From contig CANGLL010000002.1 in NCBI GenBank assembly GCA_947454605.1, forward strand, positions 1-44,131: a stretch of DNA of 44,131 nucleotides. The letters are read 5' to 3'. Under the pieces are notes generated by a model. It was not told the origin of the DNA. It did no database searches and saw only the letters and a list, made by a program, of their open reading frames with translations. This DNA comes from Methylococcaceae bacterium. GTDB taxonomy: Bacteria > Pseudomonadota > Gammaproteobacteria > Methylococcales > Methylomonadaceae. This document shows positions 1 through 10,319 of the stretch, in pieces (position 1 is the stretch's first letter; each line of letters starts with the position of its first letter). The translations under genes and the position numbers were made by a program.

Positions 1-2210
1 AGCCCCAGTAATAATGCGGTAGCCATATTGATCCAGAGAATTTGCACGGGTGTAATCGGTAGCGTCACGTTGGCAAATACGCCGGCGAGGATAACAAGTC
101 CCTCGCCAAGATTGGTCGGCAAAGTCCAGACAATAAATTTCACTAGATTATCAAAAACTCCTCGACCTTCCTCCACAGCCGCTTCAATGGTGGCGAAATG
201 ATCGTCGGTTAGAACCATGGCAGCAGCCTCCTTGGCGACCTCAGTTCCGTTTAGGCCCATAGCTACGCCGATGTCAGCTTGACGCAAGGCTGGTGCGTCG
301 TTAATACCGTCACCGGTCATGGCTACGACGTGTCCGTGAGTTTGTAACGCCCTTACCAGCTGAAGCTTTTGTTCTGGCGCGACACGAGCGAAAATGGCAC
401 AATTTTCTACCAGATTCGGATATTCACTTTCTACAATGGATTGCATCTGGGCACCCGTGATGACGCGTTCGGCGTGTTCCATTCCTAATTGCCTAGCAAT
501 CGCCTGTGCGGTAATAGGGTGATCACCGGTTATCATTTTGACTTGGATTCCTGCTTTATAACAGGCGGCAATTGAGGCGGCCGCTTCAGGTCTTGGGGGA
601 TCAATCATGGCTTGTAATCCCAAAAAAGTTAAGCCGTTGCAAACTTCATCGTGCTTAACGGAATTGTCGCTATGGTCGATACGGGCAAACGCCAAGACTC
701 GCAAGCCTTGCTTAGCCATCTCTTCAAGCTGACCCAGTAACAATGATTTGTTTAGTGCTATGGGTTGCATTTGGCTATCAAAAACATTTTCACAGCGCAG
801 TAATAGACTTTCTAGTGAGCCTTTTAAGTAGATATGGCGCAGATCTTGTGCTTGATTATGATGAAGTGTCGCCATGAACTGATGCTGGGATTCAAAAGGA
901 ATGGTATCCAACCGAGGATGGTCTTTACTGATAAGCGTATGGTGCAATCCTGCTTTGTGCGCGGAAACTAATAAGGCTCCTTCAGTAGGATCCCCTTCAA
1001 TACGCCAGGTATCCGTCTCCGCAATCAAACGGGCATCATTACATAAGAGGCCCGCCTTTAAGCATTCGAGCAGAGCAGGGTATTCTTGGGCAATGATTGC
1101 CTGACCTTGATAACGGAATTCTCCAGTGGGATTATAGCCACTACCGGTGACTTTAAACAATTTACCACCCGCATAGATAACTTTTACTGTCATCTGTTTT
1201 TGAGTCAGTGTACCGGTTTTGTCTGAGCAAATAACTGTCGTGCTGCCCAAGGTTTCTACTGCAGGTAATTTGCGAATGATGGCATTGCGTTTAGCCATCC
1301 GAGATACTCCTATCGCCAGGGTGATGGTCAATGCTGCCGGCAATCCTTCGGGAATTGCGCCAACCGCTAACGCTACGGAGGCCATAAACATTTCTAGTAT
1401 GGAATGACCGTAACCAATACCCACGGCAAAAGTCAGGGTCGCCATGCCGATGATGATCCACAGCAATAATCGGCTGAATTGACTTATCTTTCGGGTTAAC
1501 GGTGTTTCCAGATCGGTAGTGCTAGCGATCATACGATTAATAAGACCGATCTCTGTTCGGTCGCCAGTTTCCACAACGATACCCAACCCACTTCCATAGG
1601 TCACCAACGTTGACGAATATGCCATGTTGCAACGATCCGCTAATACCGTGTCAATATCCAGCATCGTCAGACGCTTTTCCGCCGACACAGATTCGCCAGT
1701 CATTGCCGATTCATCGATTTGCAATTCGCGAATTTGCGTTAATCGCAAGTCAGCAGGGACCTTATCGCCGGATTGCAGTACAACTAGATCACCTGGTACC
1801 AGCTCATTGGCTAAAATTTTGTGGCGTTGACCTTCCCGTAATACTGTTGCACTGGCATTTAAGCCCCGACTCAGTGCATCAATAGCTTTTAAGGCATTGG
1901 CTTCTTGAACAAACCCTGTCACGGCGTTAATCAGCACTACCCCAAATATCACACTACTATCAACCCATTCTTGCAAAAATGCAGTAACACTAGCGGCAAC
2001 TAAGAGGATATATACTAATGGTTGATGAAATTGTTCAGATAGTAAGCGTAAGCCACTTTTTCCAGAGCGAAGGCTCAGACAATTAGGGCCATAAAGATCT
2101 ATACGGCGTTGCACCTCGACATCACTCAAGCCACGATCAACCTCAACATTGAAGCTTTTTGTCAGCGCTGATAAGGGTTGGCTATGCCAATCTGATTTTT
2201 GAGTGTTCAT
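1..2210 (-). CDS. P-type cation-transporting ATPase (Ca2+/Mg2+ type), C-terminus cut off by window edge
   Basis: Reverse-strand reading from ATG at 2210: [43 protein letters not shown]...; contains [19 protein letters not shown] (DKTGT phosphorylation motif) and the C-terminal [15 protein letters not shown]. Absent from ORF track because no stop lies in the window. Confidence 0.93.
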   Translation of the reverse strand, partial: MNTQKSDWHSQPLSALTKSFNVEVDRGLSDVEVQRRIDLYGPNCLSLRSGKSGLRLLSEQFHQPLVYILLVAASVTAFLQEWVDSSVIFGVVLINAVTGFVQEANALKAIDALSRGLNASATVLREGQRHKILANELVPGDLVVLQSGDKVPADLRLTQIRELQIDESAMTGESVSAEKRLTMLDIDTVLADRCNMAYSSTLVTYGSGLGIVVETGDRTEIGLINRMIASTTDLETPLTRKISQFSRLLLWIIIGMATLTFAVGIGYGHSILEMFMASVALAVGAIPEGLPAALTITLAIGVSRMAKRNAIIRKLPAVETLGSTTVICSDKTGTLTQKQMTVKVIYAGGKLFKVTGSGYNPTGEFRYQGQAIIAQEYPALLECLKAGLLCNDARLIAETDTWRIEGDPTEGALLVSAHKAGLHHTLISKDHPRLDTIPFESQHQFMATLHHNQAQDLRHIYLKGSLESLLLRCENVFDSQMQPIALNKSLLLGQLEEMAKQGLRVLAFARIDHSDNSVKHDEVCNGLTFLGLQAMIDPPRPEAAASIAACYKAGIQVKMITGDHPITAQAIARQLGMEHAERVITGAQMQSIVESEYPNLVENCAIFARVAPEQKLQLVRALQTHGHVVAMTGDGINDAPALRQADIGVAMGLNGTEVAKEAAAMVLTDDHFATIEAAVEEGRGVFDNLVKFIVWTLPTNLGEGLVILAGVFANVTLPITPVQILWINMATALLLG

Positions 2211-2271
2211 TGTTTACTCCAAAACAGCTAAGCTTAAAATGGGATGTATCTGAATTGTTAACACCTATCAA

Positions 2272-2286
2272 GTCAACTGAGTTGAC
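2272..2286. promoter_or_regulatory. 15-bp perfect inverted repeat (GTCAACT-G-AGTTGAC), possible operator
   Basis: Direct reading of the intergenic region between the divergent ATPase and DUF2062 genes. Confidence 0.35.
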
Positions 2287-2480
2287 AGAGTCATCTTATT
2301 CATTGATAAAACTAAGCTTTATTATTATTTAGTGTTGGTTGGTATTTTTCAGCATTGTACTAGACTTGCTATCACCATAGTAAAGGAAACCATAGCCATT
2401 GAAAGAGTTACAATAAAGCTATCAAAATTTCAGTGTATACTTGTTTTTTTAAATAATAATTACTTATCGAGATGTAAAGG

Positions 2481-2969
2481 ATGTTTGGTTCTAACCCTAA
2501 GCAATGGCTTCATCGACTGATTCATCTTAATGAATCACCTTATCGCATTGCAATGGGCTGTTCCTGTGGTATTTTTTGTTCTGCATTGCCTGTTTTCGGT
2601 CAAACTTTCATTGCTATCATCTTATCTCGTGCCTTAAAAGCCAGTGTCATCGCTAGCATCCCTTGGACATGGATTTCAAATCCGCTGACGACATTACCTA
2701 TGTGGTATGGAGGTTACCGGCTGGGTATCTGGATAATGCCGAGTAAACATAAATCATTAACTTATACTGAAATACAAACATTAATACAGGATTTGAACCA
2801 AATGGATTTGGTCAAAGGTCTTTCGTTACTGTCCACCGAATTCTGGGAAGCACTTCAGCCACTGTGGCTAGGTACCGTTGTCATGGGGCTAGGAATGGCA
2901 GTTACGAGCTTTATCATAATCTATAAAGTACTAGTGCGCCGACGCCAAAAAAGGATGGTTAATCATTAG
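2481..2969 (+). CDS. DUF2062 domain-containing membrane protein
   Basis: ORF 162 aa; SPYRIAMGCSCGIFCSALPVFGQT...WISNPLTTLPMWYGGYRLG is typical of DUF2062. Confidence 0.8.
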   Translation: MFGSNPKQWLHRLIHLNESPYRIAMGCSCGIFCSALPVFGQTFIAIILSRALKASVIASIPWTWISNPLTTLPMWYGGYRLGIWIMPSKHKSLTYTEIQTLIQDLNQMDLVKGLSLLSTEFWEALQPLWLGTVVMGLGMAVTSFIIIYKVLVRRRQKRMVNH

Positions 2970-2995
2970 GTCGGTAGTTCGAGCCCGTCTAGGGA
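2959..2995 (+). other. tRNA 3'-half-like fragment (possible integration scar)
   Basis: AATCATTAGGTCGGTAGTTCGAGCCCGTC resembles the anticodon-stem 3' side, variable loop and T-arm of a tRNA; no 5' half or CCA end present. Confidence 0.3.
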
Positions 2996-3008
2996 GGGTG
3001 ACAAATAT

Positions 3009-3046
3009 AAGAAAGTCTTACATGGATGTGTAGGGCTTTATTTTTG
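3009..3046 (+). terminator. Rho-independent-type hairpin, copy 1 of a recurring family
   Basis: AAGAAAGTCTTACATGGATGTGTAGGGCTTTATTTTTG: stem followed by T-rich tract. Confidence 0.55.
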
Positions 3047-3342
3047 TCTAAAATTCGAGGGTTACATCATGCTGTTATCAACTTTTCAATATGTGAGACT
3101 GGAATATTAAAAATACCTACTATTTAACTAAAGATTGTTTAGTTAATTATCTCTAAGATGTTGGTTGGTATTGTAAAAATAGAGCTATATAGTTATTGTA
3201 CAATTTAAGGAATATCACAAAGAATCATGTGCTTAGGGTGTTGAAAAACCCATTATCCCCAGAGTTATCCACAGAATTTGTGTATAACTTTATAACTCAT
3301 TATGAGTCAGGTTCTTAGGGCCTTTACTTCATTTGATTTGTA

Positions 3343-4392
3343 TCAGTCCAATAGCGCTATTAACCCTTCCACTTCTGCTTTTTCAGATGCAAAACTAGTG
3401 ACTAATCGAATCAGTACTTCGTTTTTATCAACTAAATCACCTTTGGATCGAGGGGTATTCCACTGATAAAAGACTACTCCTTGTTTCTGAAGCCTATCAT
3501 TAGTTGCTTTATCAATAATAGCGAATACTTCATTAGCTTCTGCTTTCCATGCTAAGCGCGTATTTTTAGAATTCAAAATGCCAAGTTGAAGATGTTGGGC
3601 CATGGCATTAGCTTGACTCGCCATTTGTAACCAAAGATCGTTTTTAAAATAAGCGTCAAATTGGGCGGCTATAAATCGACTTTTAGAAAATAATTGTGCA
3701 GCTCGTTTCCTAATAAACGGTAAATCTTTAGCTACTTCTGGGTTCATAAAGACGAGGGCTTCCGCACACCAACAGCCATTTTTAGTAGCACCAAAAGATA
3801 AAATATCGACACCCCGTTTCCACGTCATCTCAGCGGGTGTTAAATTTAAAGAAACTAAGGCATTTGCAAAACGAGCCCCATCCATGTGTAAAGGCAAGTC
3901 GTAGTCTTTTGCAATATTAGCAATCTGCTCAATTTCATCGATTTTATATAGCGTACCAATTTCTGTGGCTTGTGTTATTGATATAGCCATAGGTTGACCT
4001 GCATGCACAAAATTAGGCGGAAATCTTTCGATTTCGGTCTTAAGATGGTTAGCGTCAACTTTGCCGTTGTCTCCATCAACAGGAGCCAGTCGAGCCCCAT
4101 GAGTAAAAAACTCAGGAGCACCACATTCATCTTCTAGCATGTGAGCTTCTCTATGACAAAAAGACACTCCGCCTGGACGGTTTACAGCCGCTAATGCTAA
4201 GGAATTGGCAGCAGTTCCGGTGCTTACGAAGTAAACAGCGACTTCACGTTCAAATATTTCATTAAAACGTAGCTCTATTTTTTTATCGAAATCACTTGCA
4301 CCATAAGGCGCAGAAAATCCAGAAGAAACTTCAAGCAATCGCTCTGAAATAGCAGGGTGGACTCCTGCCCAATTATCGGAAGCAAAATTCAT
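3343..4392 (-). CDS. Low-specificity L-threonine aldolase / beta-eliminating lyase family (PLP)
   Basis: 349 aa; FASDNWAGVHP...YFVSTGTAANSLAL...LPLHMDGARFANAL...FGATKNGCWCAEAL (PLP Lys motif). Confidence 0.88.
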   Translation of the reverse strand: MNFASDNWAGVHPAISERLLEVSSGFSAPYGASDFDKKIELRFNEIFEREVAVYFVSTGTAANSLALAAVNRPGGVSFCHREAHMLEDECGAPEFFTHGARLAPVDGDNGKVDANHLKTEIERFPPNFVHAGQPMAISITQATEIGTLYKIDEIEQIANIAKDYDLPLHMDGARFANALVSLNLTPAEMTWKRGVDILSFGATKNGCWCAEALVFMNPEVAKDLPFIRKRAAQLFSKSRFIAAQFDAYFKNDLWLQMASQANAMAQHLQLGILNSKNTRLAWKAEANEVFAIIDKATNDRLQKQGVVFYQWNTPRSKGDLVDKNEVLIRLVTSFASEKAEVEGLIALLD

Positions 4393-4484
4393 AATTCAAC
4401 TGCAACAAGGTTATCATTTTGTTACGGATTACAGTAATTGGATTTTTGAATTATTGCAAGATCAGACACTAAGCAAAAACAATC

Positions 4485-4874
4485 TTATTCGGCTATTTTT
4501 ATCAGCCACCCACCTGCACCACTGCAATTGTTTTGTGCAGAAGCATCTATGGCTATTCTCGCATGAGTACCTTTTAATAAATCAGGGAGTGTTCCATTAA
4601 TTTTAAAGCTACTGCCGGCGTTATGGGGCGTAATTTTGATGCTGGTTGGTAGTCCTTTAACGGTTACTTTTATGCTTTCAGGGTATGTGTTTGCAGATGC
4701 TGTAAATGAAAAGACAGAACCTGAAGGCACTTCAGTATTTTCAGCGGGAACAAATTCACTAAACTTTGGTTTCGCACAAGCTTTAGTGCTACTGCTACTA
4801 CCGCCTCCATAAGCCGATGCGTTGCAGGAAACTAGCATTAGAGTAATGATGCATATGTAATTGGGTTGTTTCAT
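4485..4874 (-). CDS. Small exported protein, unknown function
   Basis: 129 aa with N-terminal signal-like segment MKQPNYICIITLMLVSCNASA followed by GGGSSSS linker. Confidence 0.6.
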   Translation of the reverse strand: MKQPNYICIITLMLVSCNASAYGGGSSSSTKACAKPKFSEFVPAENTEVPSGSVFSFTASANTYPESIKVTVKGLPTSIKITPHNAGSSFKINGTLPDLLKGTHARIAIDASAQNNCSGAGGWLIKIAE

Positions 4875-5193
4875 TATTAGGCCTTATCTTTTTTTAAATT
4901 CAATTGGCAAGGTACCTGATTTAGTTTGATTGTCAAACTGGATAATTAATAGATTAAGTGGGAGGGTTCGAAAAGTAACAGACTTAAAAAGGTGCAATTC
5001 TTTATCGCTCCAATCTTTAAAGACATAGCGGTTTTAGGTAGAAAGTGGGCTATTGATTCAGTTTTAAATTGATAATAGCTGTAAAAAACAGTTGGGATCT
5101 TCTCTAAAACCCGTTTCAAATGGAAAAAGCAAAATCCCAAGTGGAATGCCATTTTTACTAAAAAGGTTTTATAAAGCCCCGATTGTCCGACTT

Positions 5194-5215
5194 TGTTTTC
5201 TTTTTGTTCTCTTTT
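5194..5215 (+). promoter_or_regulatory. Candidate LexA-type operator (22 bp identical to 33642-33663)
   Basis: TGTTTTCTTTTTGTTCTCTTTT contains GTTT-N7-GTTC; the same 22 bp lies upstream of lexA in this window. Confidence 0.5.
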
Positions 5216-5282
5216 TATTGCGTTATTAAGTAATTCGGATAAAATGACACATTATCAAAAAATAATAAAAAAGGAGATTCAA

Positions 5283-5417
5283 ATGCGTAAAAAAGTACAC
5301 ATGAGAGATCAAGCGGCTAATAAAATTAAAGACATCATGAATGCTTATAAGAAAAAGCCAAGTGAACAATTTAGGTATTTTGTAAAACAGCTGTTTCAGC
5401 ACTCTGTGGTCGCTTAA
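5283..5417 (+). CDS. 44-aa basic small protein, paralog of 34383-34517
   Basis: MRKKVHMRDQAANKIKDIMNAYKKKPSEQFRYFVKQLFQHSVVA; AAGGAG ribosome-binding site just upstream of ATG 5283; the track start at 5193 overlaps the putative operator and is probably too early. Confidence 0.75.
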   Translation: MRKKVHMRDQAANKIKDIMNAYKKKPSEQFRYFVKQLFQHSVVA

Positions 5418-5457
5418 GTCGGTTTAAAGGTTATTTTTATAGTTTGATTTATCAGAG

Positions 5458-6855
5458 TTGCTAGGAGTTTATATCTTAAATTTACCCCAGCGATTAGCTT
5501 TTGTTGATCTTGAAACAACCGGGGGTAATCCCTTGGTGGATAGAGTCACTGAAGTTGGCGTGATCTTGGTTAATGAGGTCGGTGTACGGGAGTGGAGCCA
5601 ATTACTCTATCCTCAAACCCGTATACCGGCTTTTATTGAGCGATTAACAGGTATCACCAATGAGATGGTTTTGGATGCGCCTCGCTTTAAGGACATAGCT
5701 CAAGAGTTAAATAGCTTGTTGGAGGGGTATTTGTTTATTGCCCATAATGCGCGGTTTGATTATGGCTTTTTAAAGAATGAATTTAAACGTCTCGATATCG
5801 TCTTCAGGCCCAACATCTTATGTAGTGTAAAACTGTCCAGAGCTTTATTTCCAGAACACAAACATCATAATCTTGATGCTTTAATCACCCGACATCAATT
5901 AACGGTGTCTGATAGACACAGAGCTTTGGGTGATGCGCAATTAATCTATCAATTTTGGCAAGATATTCATAATCGATTGGATGAAGATCATATTGCTGCC
6001 TCCGTTAAGAAGATGGTGGGCCGCCCCAGTATTCCTTCTCACATCGACGATGCTTTAATCCAAGGGTTGCCTGATACACCGGGTGTGTATTTGTTTTACG
6101 GTGAAAACAATTTACCTTTGTACGTCGGTAAAAGTACCCATATTAAACAACGTGTTTTATCGCATTTTTCATCCGATCACAGGCGCTCTAAAGAGATGAG
6201 TTTATCTCAACAATTACGCCGAATTGATTACATAGAAACCGCCGGTGAAATAGGGGCCTTATTAAAAGAAGCGCAGTTAATTAAAACATTGCAACCCATT
6301 CATAATCGACGTTTAAGACGCAGTAATGATCTATGTGCCTGGCAGTTACAACAAAAAAACGACTGCGTTACCCCTGTTCTGAAGTGGGCAGATGATTTGG
6401 ACTTTGGTGAGCAAGAGAATCTTTATGGTTTGTTTCGTACACAGAAAGATGCTCATAATGCGCTACGTAAATTAGCTCAGGATAGTAATCTGTGTTTAGG
6501 TGTGCTGGGCTTGGAGAAAGTATCAAAAGGTAGACCCTGTTTTGCAAGACAGTTGCATAAATGTCAAGGGGCTTGTGTGGGAAAAGAATCGATGTTGTCC
6601 CATGCTTTGCGCCTGCAACAGGCCATGACTAAGTTGAAAATTAATCATTGGCCTTTTAACGGTGTAATAGGGCTTAAAGAAGCGGAAGATTTGCATGTGA
6701 TTGATCATTGGTGTTACTTAGGTACTGTGCAAGCTGAATCAGAGATTCCTGCCTTACTGGACAGTGCTAGAGTCGCTTTTGATAAGGATACCTATATGAT
6801 TTTAAATAAAGCTTTAAAGTCATCTCCCGAGGTTATCTATCTAAAAAGATCATAA
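5458..6855 (+). CDS. DnaQ-like DEDDh 3'-5' exonuclease fused to GIY-YIG (UvrC/Cho-like) endonuclease
   Basis: 465 aa; FVDLETTGG, AHNARFDYGFL, HRALGDA (exonuclease motifs), then TPGVYLFYGENNLPLYVGKSTHIKQRV (GIY-YIG). Start codon uncertain (TTG at 5458). Confidence 0.9.
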   Translation: MLGVYILNLPQRLAFVDLETTGGNPLVDRVTEVGVILVNEVGVREWSQLLYPQTRIPAFIERLTGITNEMVLDAPRFKDIAQELNSLLEGYLFIAHNARFDYGFLKNEFKRLDIVFRPNILCSVKLSRALFPEHKHHNLDALITRHQLTVSDRHRALGDAQLIYQFWQDIHNRLDEDHIAASVKKMVGRPSIPSHIDDALIQGLPDTPGVYLFYGENNLPLYVGKSTHIKQRVLSHFSSDHRRSKEMSLSQQLRRIDYIETAGEIGALLKEAQLIKTLQPIHNRRLRRSNDLCAWQLQQKNDCVTPVLKWADDLDFGEQENLYGLFRTQKDAHNALRKLAQDSNLCLGVLGLEKVSKGRPCFARQLHKCQGACVGKESMLSHALRLQQAMTKLKINHWPFNGVIGLKEAEDLHVIDHWCYLGTVQAESEIPALLDSARVAFDKDTYMILNKALKSSPEVIYLKRS

Positions 6856-6954
6856 CAGTATGGGTGAACTCATCATCTTAGGGTGTCTGCATTATAATGT
6901 TGCGCTGTAGAATTTGACGATTTTGCCTTTCACAAATATTAAGAGAACTATTTT

Positions 6955-7611
6955 ATGAGCGATTTTTATAGTCAACAGCATAGGGAGTTGCAAGGGCAAC
7001 ACGATACACATAATTTAGCAGATCGACTTCAGCAAATCATCGTCGAAAACCAGATAAGTGATCAACATCAGCCCTTTATTGAAAGCAGGGATTTCTTTTT
7101 CCTGACTACTGTTGACCATCGTGGATACCCTACGTGTTCTTATAAGGGCGGAAATCCCGGCTTCGTTAGAGTTTTAGATCCCCAGACACTTATTTTTCCT
7201 AATTATGATGGCAATGGTATGTTTCTCTCCATGGGTAACATCCAAGGTAATCCGAAGATCGGTATGCTGTTCATCGATTTTGAAACGCCTCATCGTATTC
7301 GTGTTCATGGAGACGCTTATGTTCAGGCAGACGATCCCCTGTTATCTGAATATCCGGGTGCAGATGGGCTTGTTAGGGTCAAGATCAGTGAAATATTTAT
7401 TAACTGTCCTCGTTATATCCATCGCATGCAACGTGTTGAATCATCGAAATATGTGCCGCAAGCAGGGCAGGATGCTCCAGGTCCACAATGGAAGCGAATT
7501 GACGCCTTACAAGATGTGCTCCCTGGCTATGATCAGGGTATTACAGAAAAGCTGGGTGGTATCATTACGCCGGAAGAATATGGCGCTATGGTGATGAAGG
7601 GTGAGGGTTAA
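6955..7611 (+). CDS. Pyridoxamine 5'-phosphate oxidase-family flavin-binding protein
   Basis: 218 aa; FFFLTTVDHRGYPTCSYKGGNPGFVRVLDPQTLIFPNYDGNGMFLSMGNI split-barrel pattern. Confidence 0.85.
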   Translation: MSDFYSQQHRELQGQHDTHNLADRLQQIIVENQISDQHQPFIESRDFFFLTTVDHRGYPTCSYKGGNPGFVRVLDPQTLIFPNYDGNGMFLSMGNIQGNPKIGMLFIDFETPHRIRVHGDAYVQADDPLLSEYPGADGLVRVKISEIFINCPRYIHRMQRVESSKYVPQAGQDAPGPQWKRIDALQDVLPGYDQGITEKLGGIITPEEYGAMVMKGEG

Positions 7612-7780
7612 TTTATGAAAAAATTACTCTTTAACCCATCCCCTTTTACCATGAAAGTGACAAAAGTGAGTGGGTCACCGTTACAGATCGGTGCTTCTGT
7701 AATACCAAGAATTGATTAGCCTTTTTACGATTTCTTAGAGACTTAAAGAAAGCATCTTATTATAAAACTAATTGGAGTGA

Positions 7781-9085
7781 TTGTTTTTGACTTATCAGAC
7801 TTCGCAATCAAATAGGTTGCTTAATATTTTCAGTGGTTCTGTGGGTAACTTAGTCGAATATTTTGATTGGGCTATTTATGCAGCATTTGCGTTGTATTTT
7901 GCACCTGCTTTCTTTCCTGACGGTGATCAAACGTCTCAATTACTCAATAATGCAGCAATTTTTGCAGTTGGTTTTATTTTTCGTCCACTAGGAGGTTGGT
8001 TTCTAGGTGGCTTGGCCGATAGGAAAGGACGTAAAAGTGCATTACTGTTGTCTGTGAGCTTAATGTGTTTAGGTTCACTGATTATCGCGTGCACACCAGG
8101 TTATGCAGCTATTGGGATGTGGGCTCCTGCGTTATTAGTGCTAGCGCGTATTTTGCAAGGGTTTAGTATTGGTGGTGAGTATGGCAGTTCGGCCACTTAT
8201 TTAAGTGAAATGGCTGGTAGCGAAAGGCGAGGTTATTACTCAAGTTATCAGTATGTTACTATTGTTTTGGGTCAGTTGTTGGCCCTGTTATTGTTAATGA
8301 TATTGCAAAAGCTAGTATTGAGTAATGAAGAACTCCATCAGTGGGGTTGGAGAATTCCATTTGTCATCGGAGGTTTATTAGCTATTTTTGCAATGGGGTT
8401 GCGTAGCAACATGGATGAAACTAAGGCTTTCGTAGATCAACATACTTTTCTAAATCGTAAAGGTAATCTGCGAGAACTACTGAATTACCCTAAGGAATTA
8501 TTCACCGTAGTTGCCTTAACGGCCGGTGGAACAGTCTCATATTATACGTTTACAGTCTATATGCAAAAGTTCCTAGTTAATACAACTGGCTTTAACAAAG
8601 AAGATACCACGGTTATTTGCGCTATCGCTTTGCTGGTTTTTATGTTGATTCAACCTATATACGGTTTGATTTCAGATTTTGTTGGGCGACGTTTAATGCT
8701 TATCGTTTTTGGAATAGGAGCGACCTTTTTTACCGTACCTATTTTTTTGCAACTATCTCAACCGCAAAGCATGAGCTCTGCTCTTGCATGGTATATCCTC
8801 GCTTTGCTAATTATCTCTGGTTATTCATCGGTAAACGCCATTGTTAAAGCAGAATTATTTCCGGTCCATATTCGTGTTTTAGGTGTGGGTTTGCCTTATG
8901 CACTTACTGTCGCCCTATTTGGAGGAACGGCAGAATATTTAGCCTTAAGCATGAAAAGTTTTGGTCATCCAGAATGGTTTCCTTACTATGTTAGTGGGTG
9001 TGCTGCTTTATCATTAATGGTTTCTCTAGCCATGAAAGAGCCAAAAGAACATTCCAAAATAGATCTGGTCCGTTATGAAAGGTGA
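7781..9085 (+). CDS. MFS transporter, metabolite:H+ symporter type (alpha-ketoglutarate/proline permease-like)
   Basis: 434 aa, TTG start; NLVEYFDWAIYAAFALYFAPAFFP...GFIFRPLGGWFLGGLADRKGRKSALLLSV...GFSIGGEYGSSATYLSE. Confidence 0.9.
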   Translation: MFLTYQTSQSNRLLNIFSGSVGNLVEYFDWAIYAAFALYFAPAFFPDGDQTSQLLNNAAIFAVGFIFRPLGGWFLGGLADRKGRKSALLLSVSLMCLGSLIIACTPGYAAIGMWAPALLVLARILQGFSIGGEYGSSATYLSEMAGSERRGYYSSYQYVTIVLGQLLALLLLMILQKLVLSNEELHQWGWRIPFVIGGLLAIFAMGLRSNMDETKAFVDQHTFLNRKGNLRELLNYPKELFTVVALTAGGTVSYYTFTVYMQKFLVNTTGFNKEDTTVICAIALLVFMLIQPIYGLISDFVGRRLMLIVFGIGATFFTVPIFLQLSQPQSMSSALAWYILALLIISGYSSVNAIVKAELFPVHIRVLGVGLPYALTVALFGGTAEYLALSMKSFGHPEWFPYYVSGCAALSLMVSLAMKEPKEHSKIDLVRYER

Positions 9086-9172
9086 TCTGCTTTTGAGCAA
9101 TTGTATATTTCACGGATGGAATATTAATTTTATTTAAATATGAATTCGGTTTTACTTTTCGGGAATTAATTA

Positions 9173-9838
9173 ATGAGTGTACCAACAGTTGAAGAAGTTG
9201 AAGCCGGACAGGCTGTTTATAATAAACATGTTTTGGCGATTTATGATCTTTTAGTATTAGGTTTTTCATGTCAGTTTCTATGGAAGTGTCCGGCAGATAG
9301 AATGGCTAAACAATATGATAAATTTGTTAGTAATAATCATTTGGATGTGGGTGTTGGGACGGGTTATTTTTTAGATCGTTGCTATTTTCCATCTGATTAT
9401 CCAAGAATTGCTTTAATGGATTTAAATAATAATGCATTAATGTATACCTCTGAGAGAATAAGTAGATATAGGCCTGAAATATACTGTCGTAATGTGTTAG
9501 AGCCAATTTTTATTTCATCTGAAAAGTTCGATTCAGTGGGTGTTAATTTTCTGTTGCACTGTCTGCCGGGTGATCTATTTATAAAAGGAGTTTTATTTGA
9601 TCATTTAATGAACTTAATGGCTCCGAATGCAGTTATTTTTGGGTCAACCATATTACAATCGGGGGTTTCGCCTAATCGGTTAGCAAAACGATTAATGAGA
9701 TTCTATAATGAAAAGGGTGTCTTTTCTAATCAGAACGATAGTGCTGACGCTTTGAAAAAAGAATTGGAGGCAAGATTTACAGCAGTTTCAGTTGAAATAA
9801 TTGGTTGCGTTGCCTTGTTCTCTGCGCGTAATTATTAG
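9173..9838 (+). CDS. Class I SAM-dependent methyltransferase
   Basis: 221 aa; LDVGVGTGYFLDRC motif I and following Rossmann-like pattern. Confidence 0.8.
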   Translation: MSVPTVEEVEAGQAVYNKHVLAIYDLLVLGFSCQFLWKCPADRMAKQYDKFVSNNHLDVGVGTGYFLDRCYFPSDYPRIALMDLNNNALMYTSERISRYRPEIYCRNVLEPIFISSEKFDSVGVNFLLHCLPGDLFIKGVLFDHLMNLMAPNAVIFGSTILQSGVSPNRLAKRLMRFYNEKGVFSNQNDSADALKKELEARFTAVSVEIIGCVALFSARNY

Positions 9839-9900
9839 TGTATTTCTAGTTAAATTATTTATATATTCAATGTCTTGGTGTACTAATAAAGCAATGAAAT

Positions 9901-10311
9901 ATTATAGATGTATCCGCTAGAAAAGAATCTTGGCTCAGTTGGCCTTGGAAATTAATGAGCATTGAATTAACTTCTTTTAAGCGTGAATATCCCCATTCAA
10001 CTCCACCTTCAACAAGTTCTAATTCAGTTAAAAAGGGATTTTTAGCCTTTCGGCAACATTGCATTAAATGTCATACCCTTAATGGTGAGGGCGTTAGCAT
10101 TGGGCCAGAACTGAATTATGCCGTGAGTGTCACTGAATACTGGCAACAAAAATGGTTAAGTCGGTTTATCGCTAATCCGCAAAGTGTGCGAGTGAATAAT
10201 AAAATGATTCCGTTTTATCGTGATATTGAAAATCAAGAGTAACAAATATCAGATATCATTAAATATTTAAAAGCGATGGCGAGAACTAAACCTTCAAATT
10301 TAGAGAAATAG
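9901..10311 (+). pseudogene. Truncated cytochrome c-like gene fragment with internal stop
   Basis: In-frame coding upstream of ATG 9955 (..SWLSWPWKLMSIELTSF..), single CIKCH haem motif, TAA at 10240-10242, then continuing frame QISDIIKYLKAMARTKPSNLEK* that looks like the missing C-terminal helix; no signal peptide. Confidence 0.65.
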
Positions 10312-10319
10312 TTTCATAA

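Noticed and set aside
901-1885. Four plus-strand ORFs in the track (901-1104, 1219-1407, 1610-1885, 1624-1830)
   Set aside because: They lie antisense to the clearly coding P-type ATPase and have no recognisable protein features.
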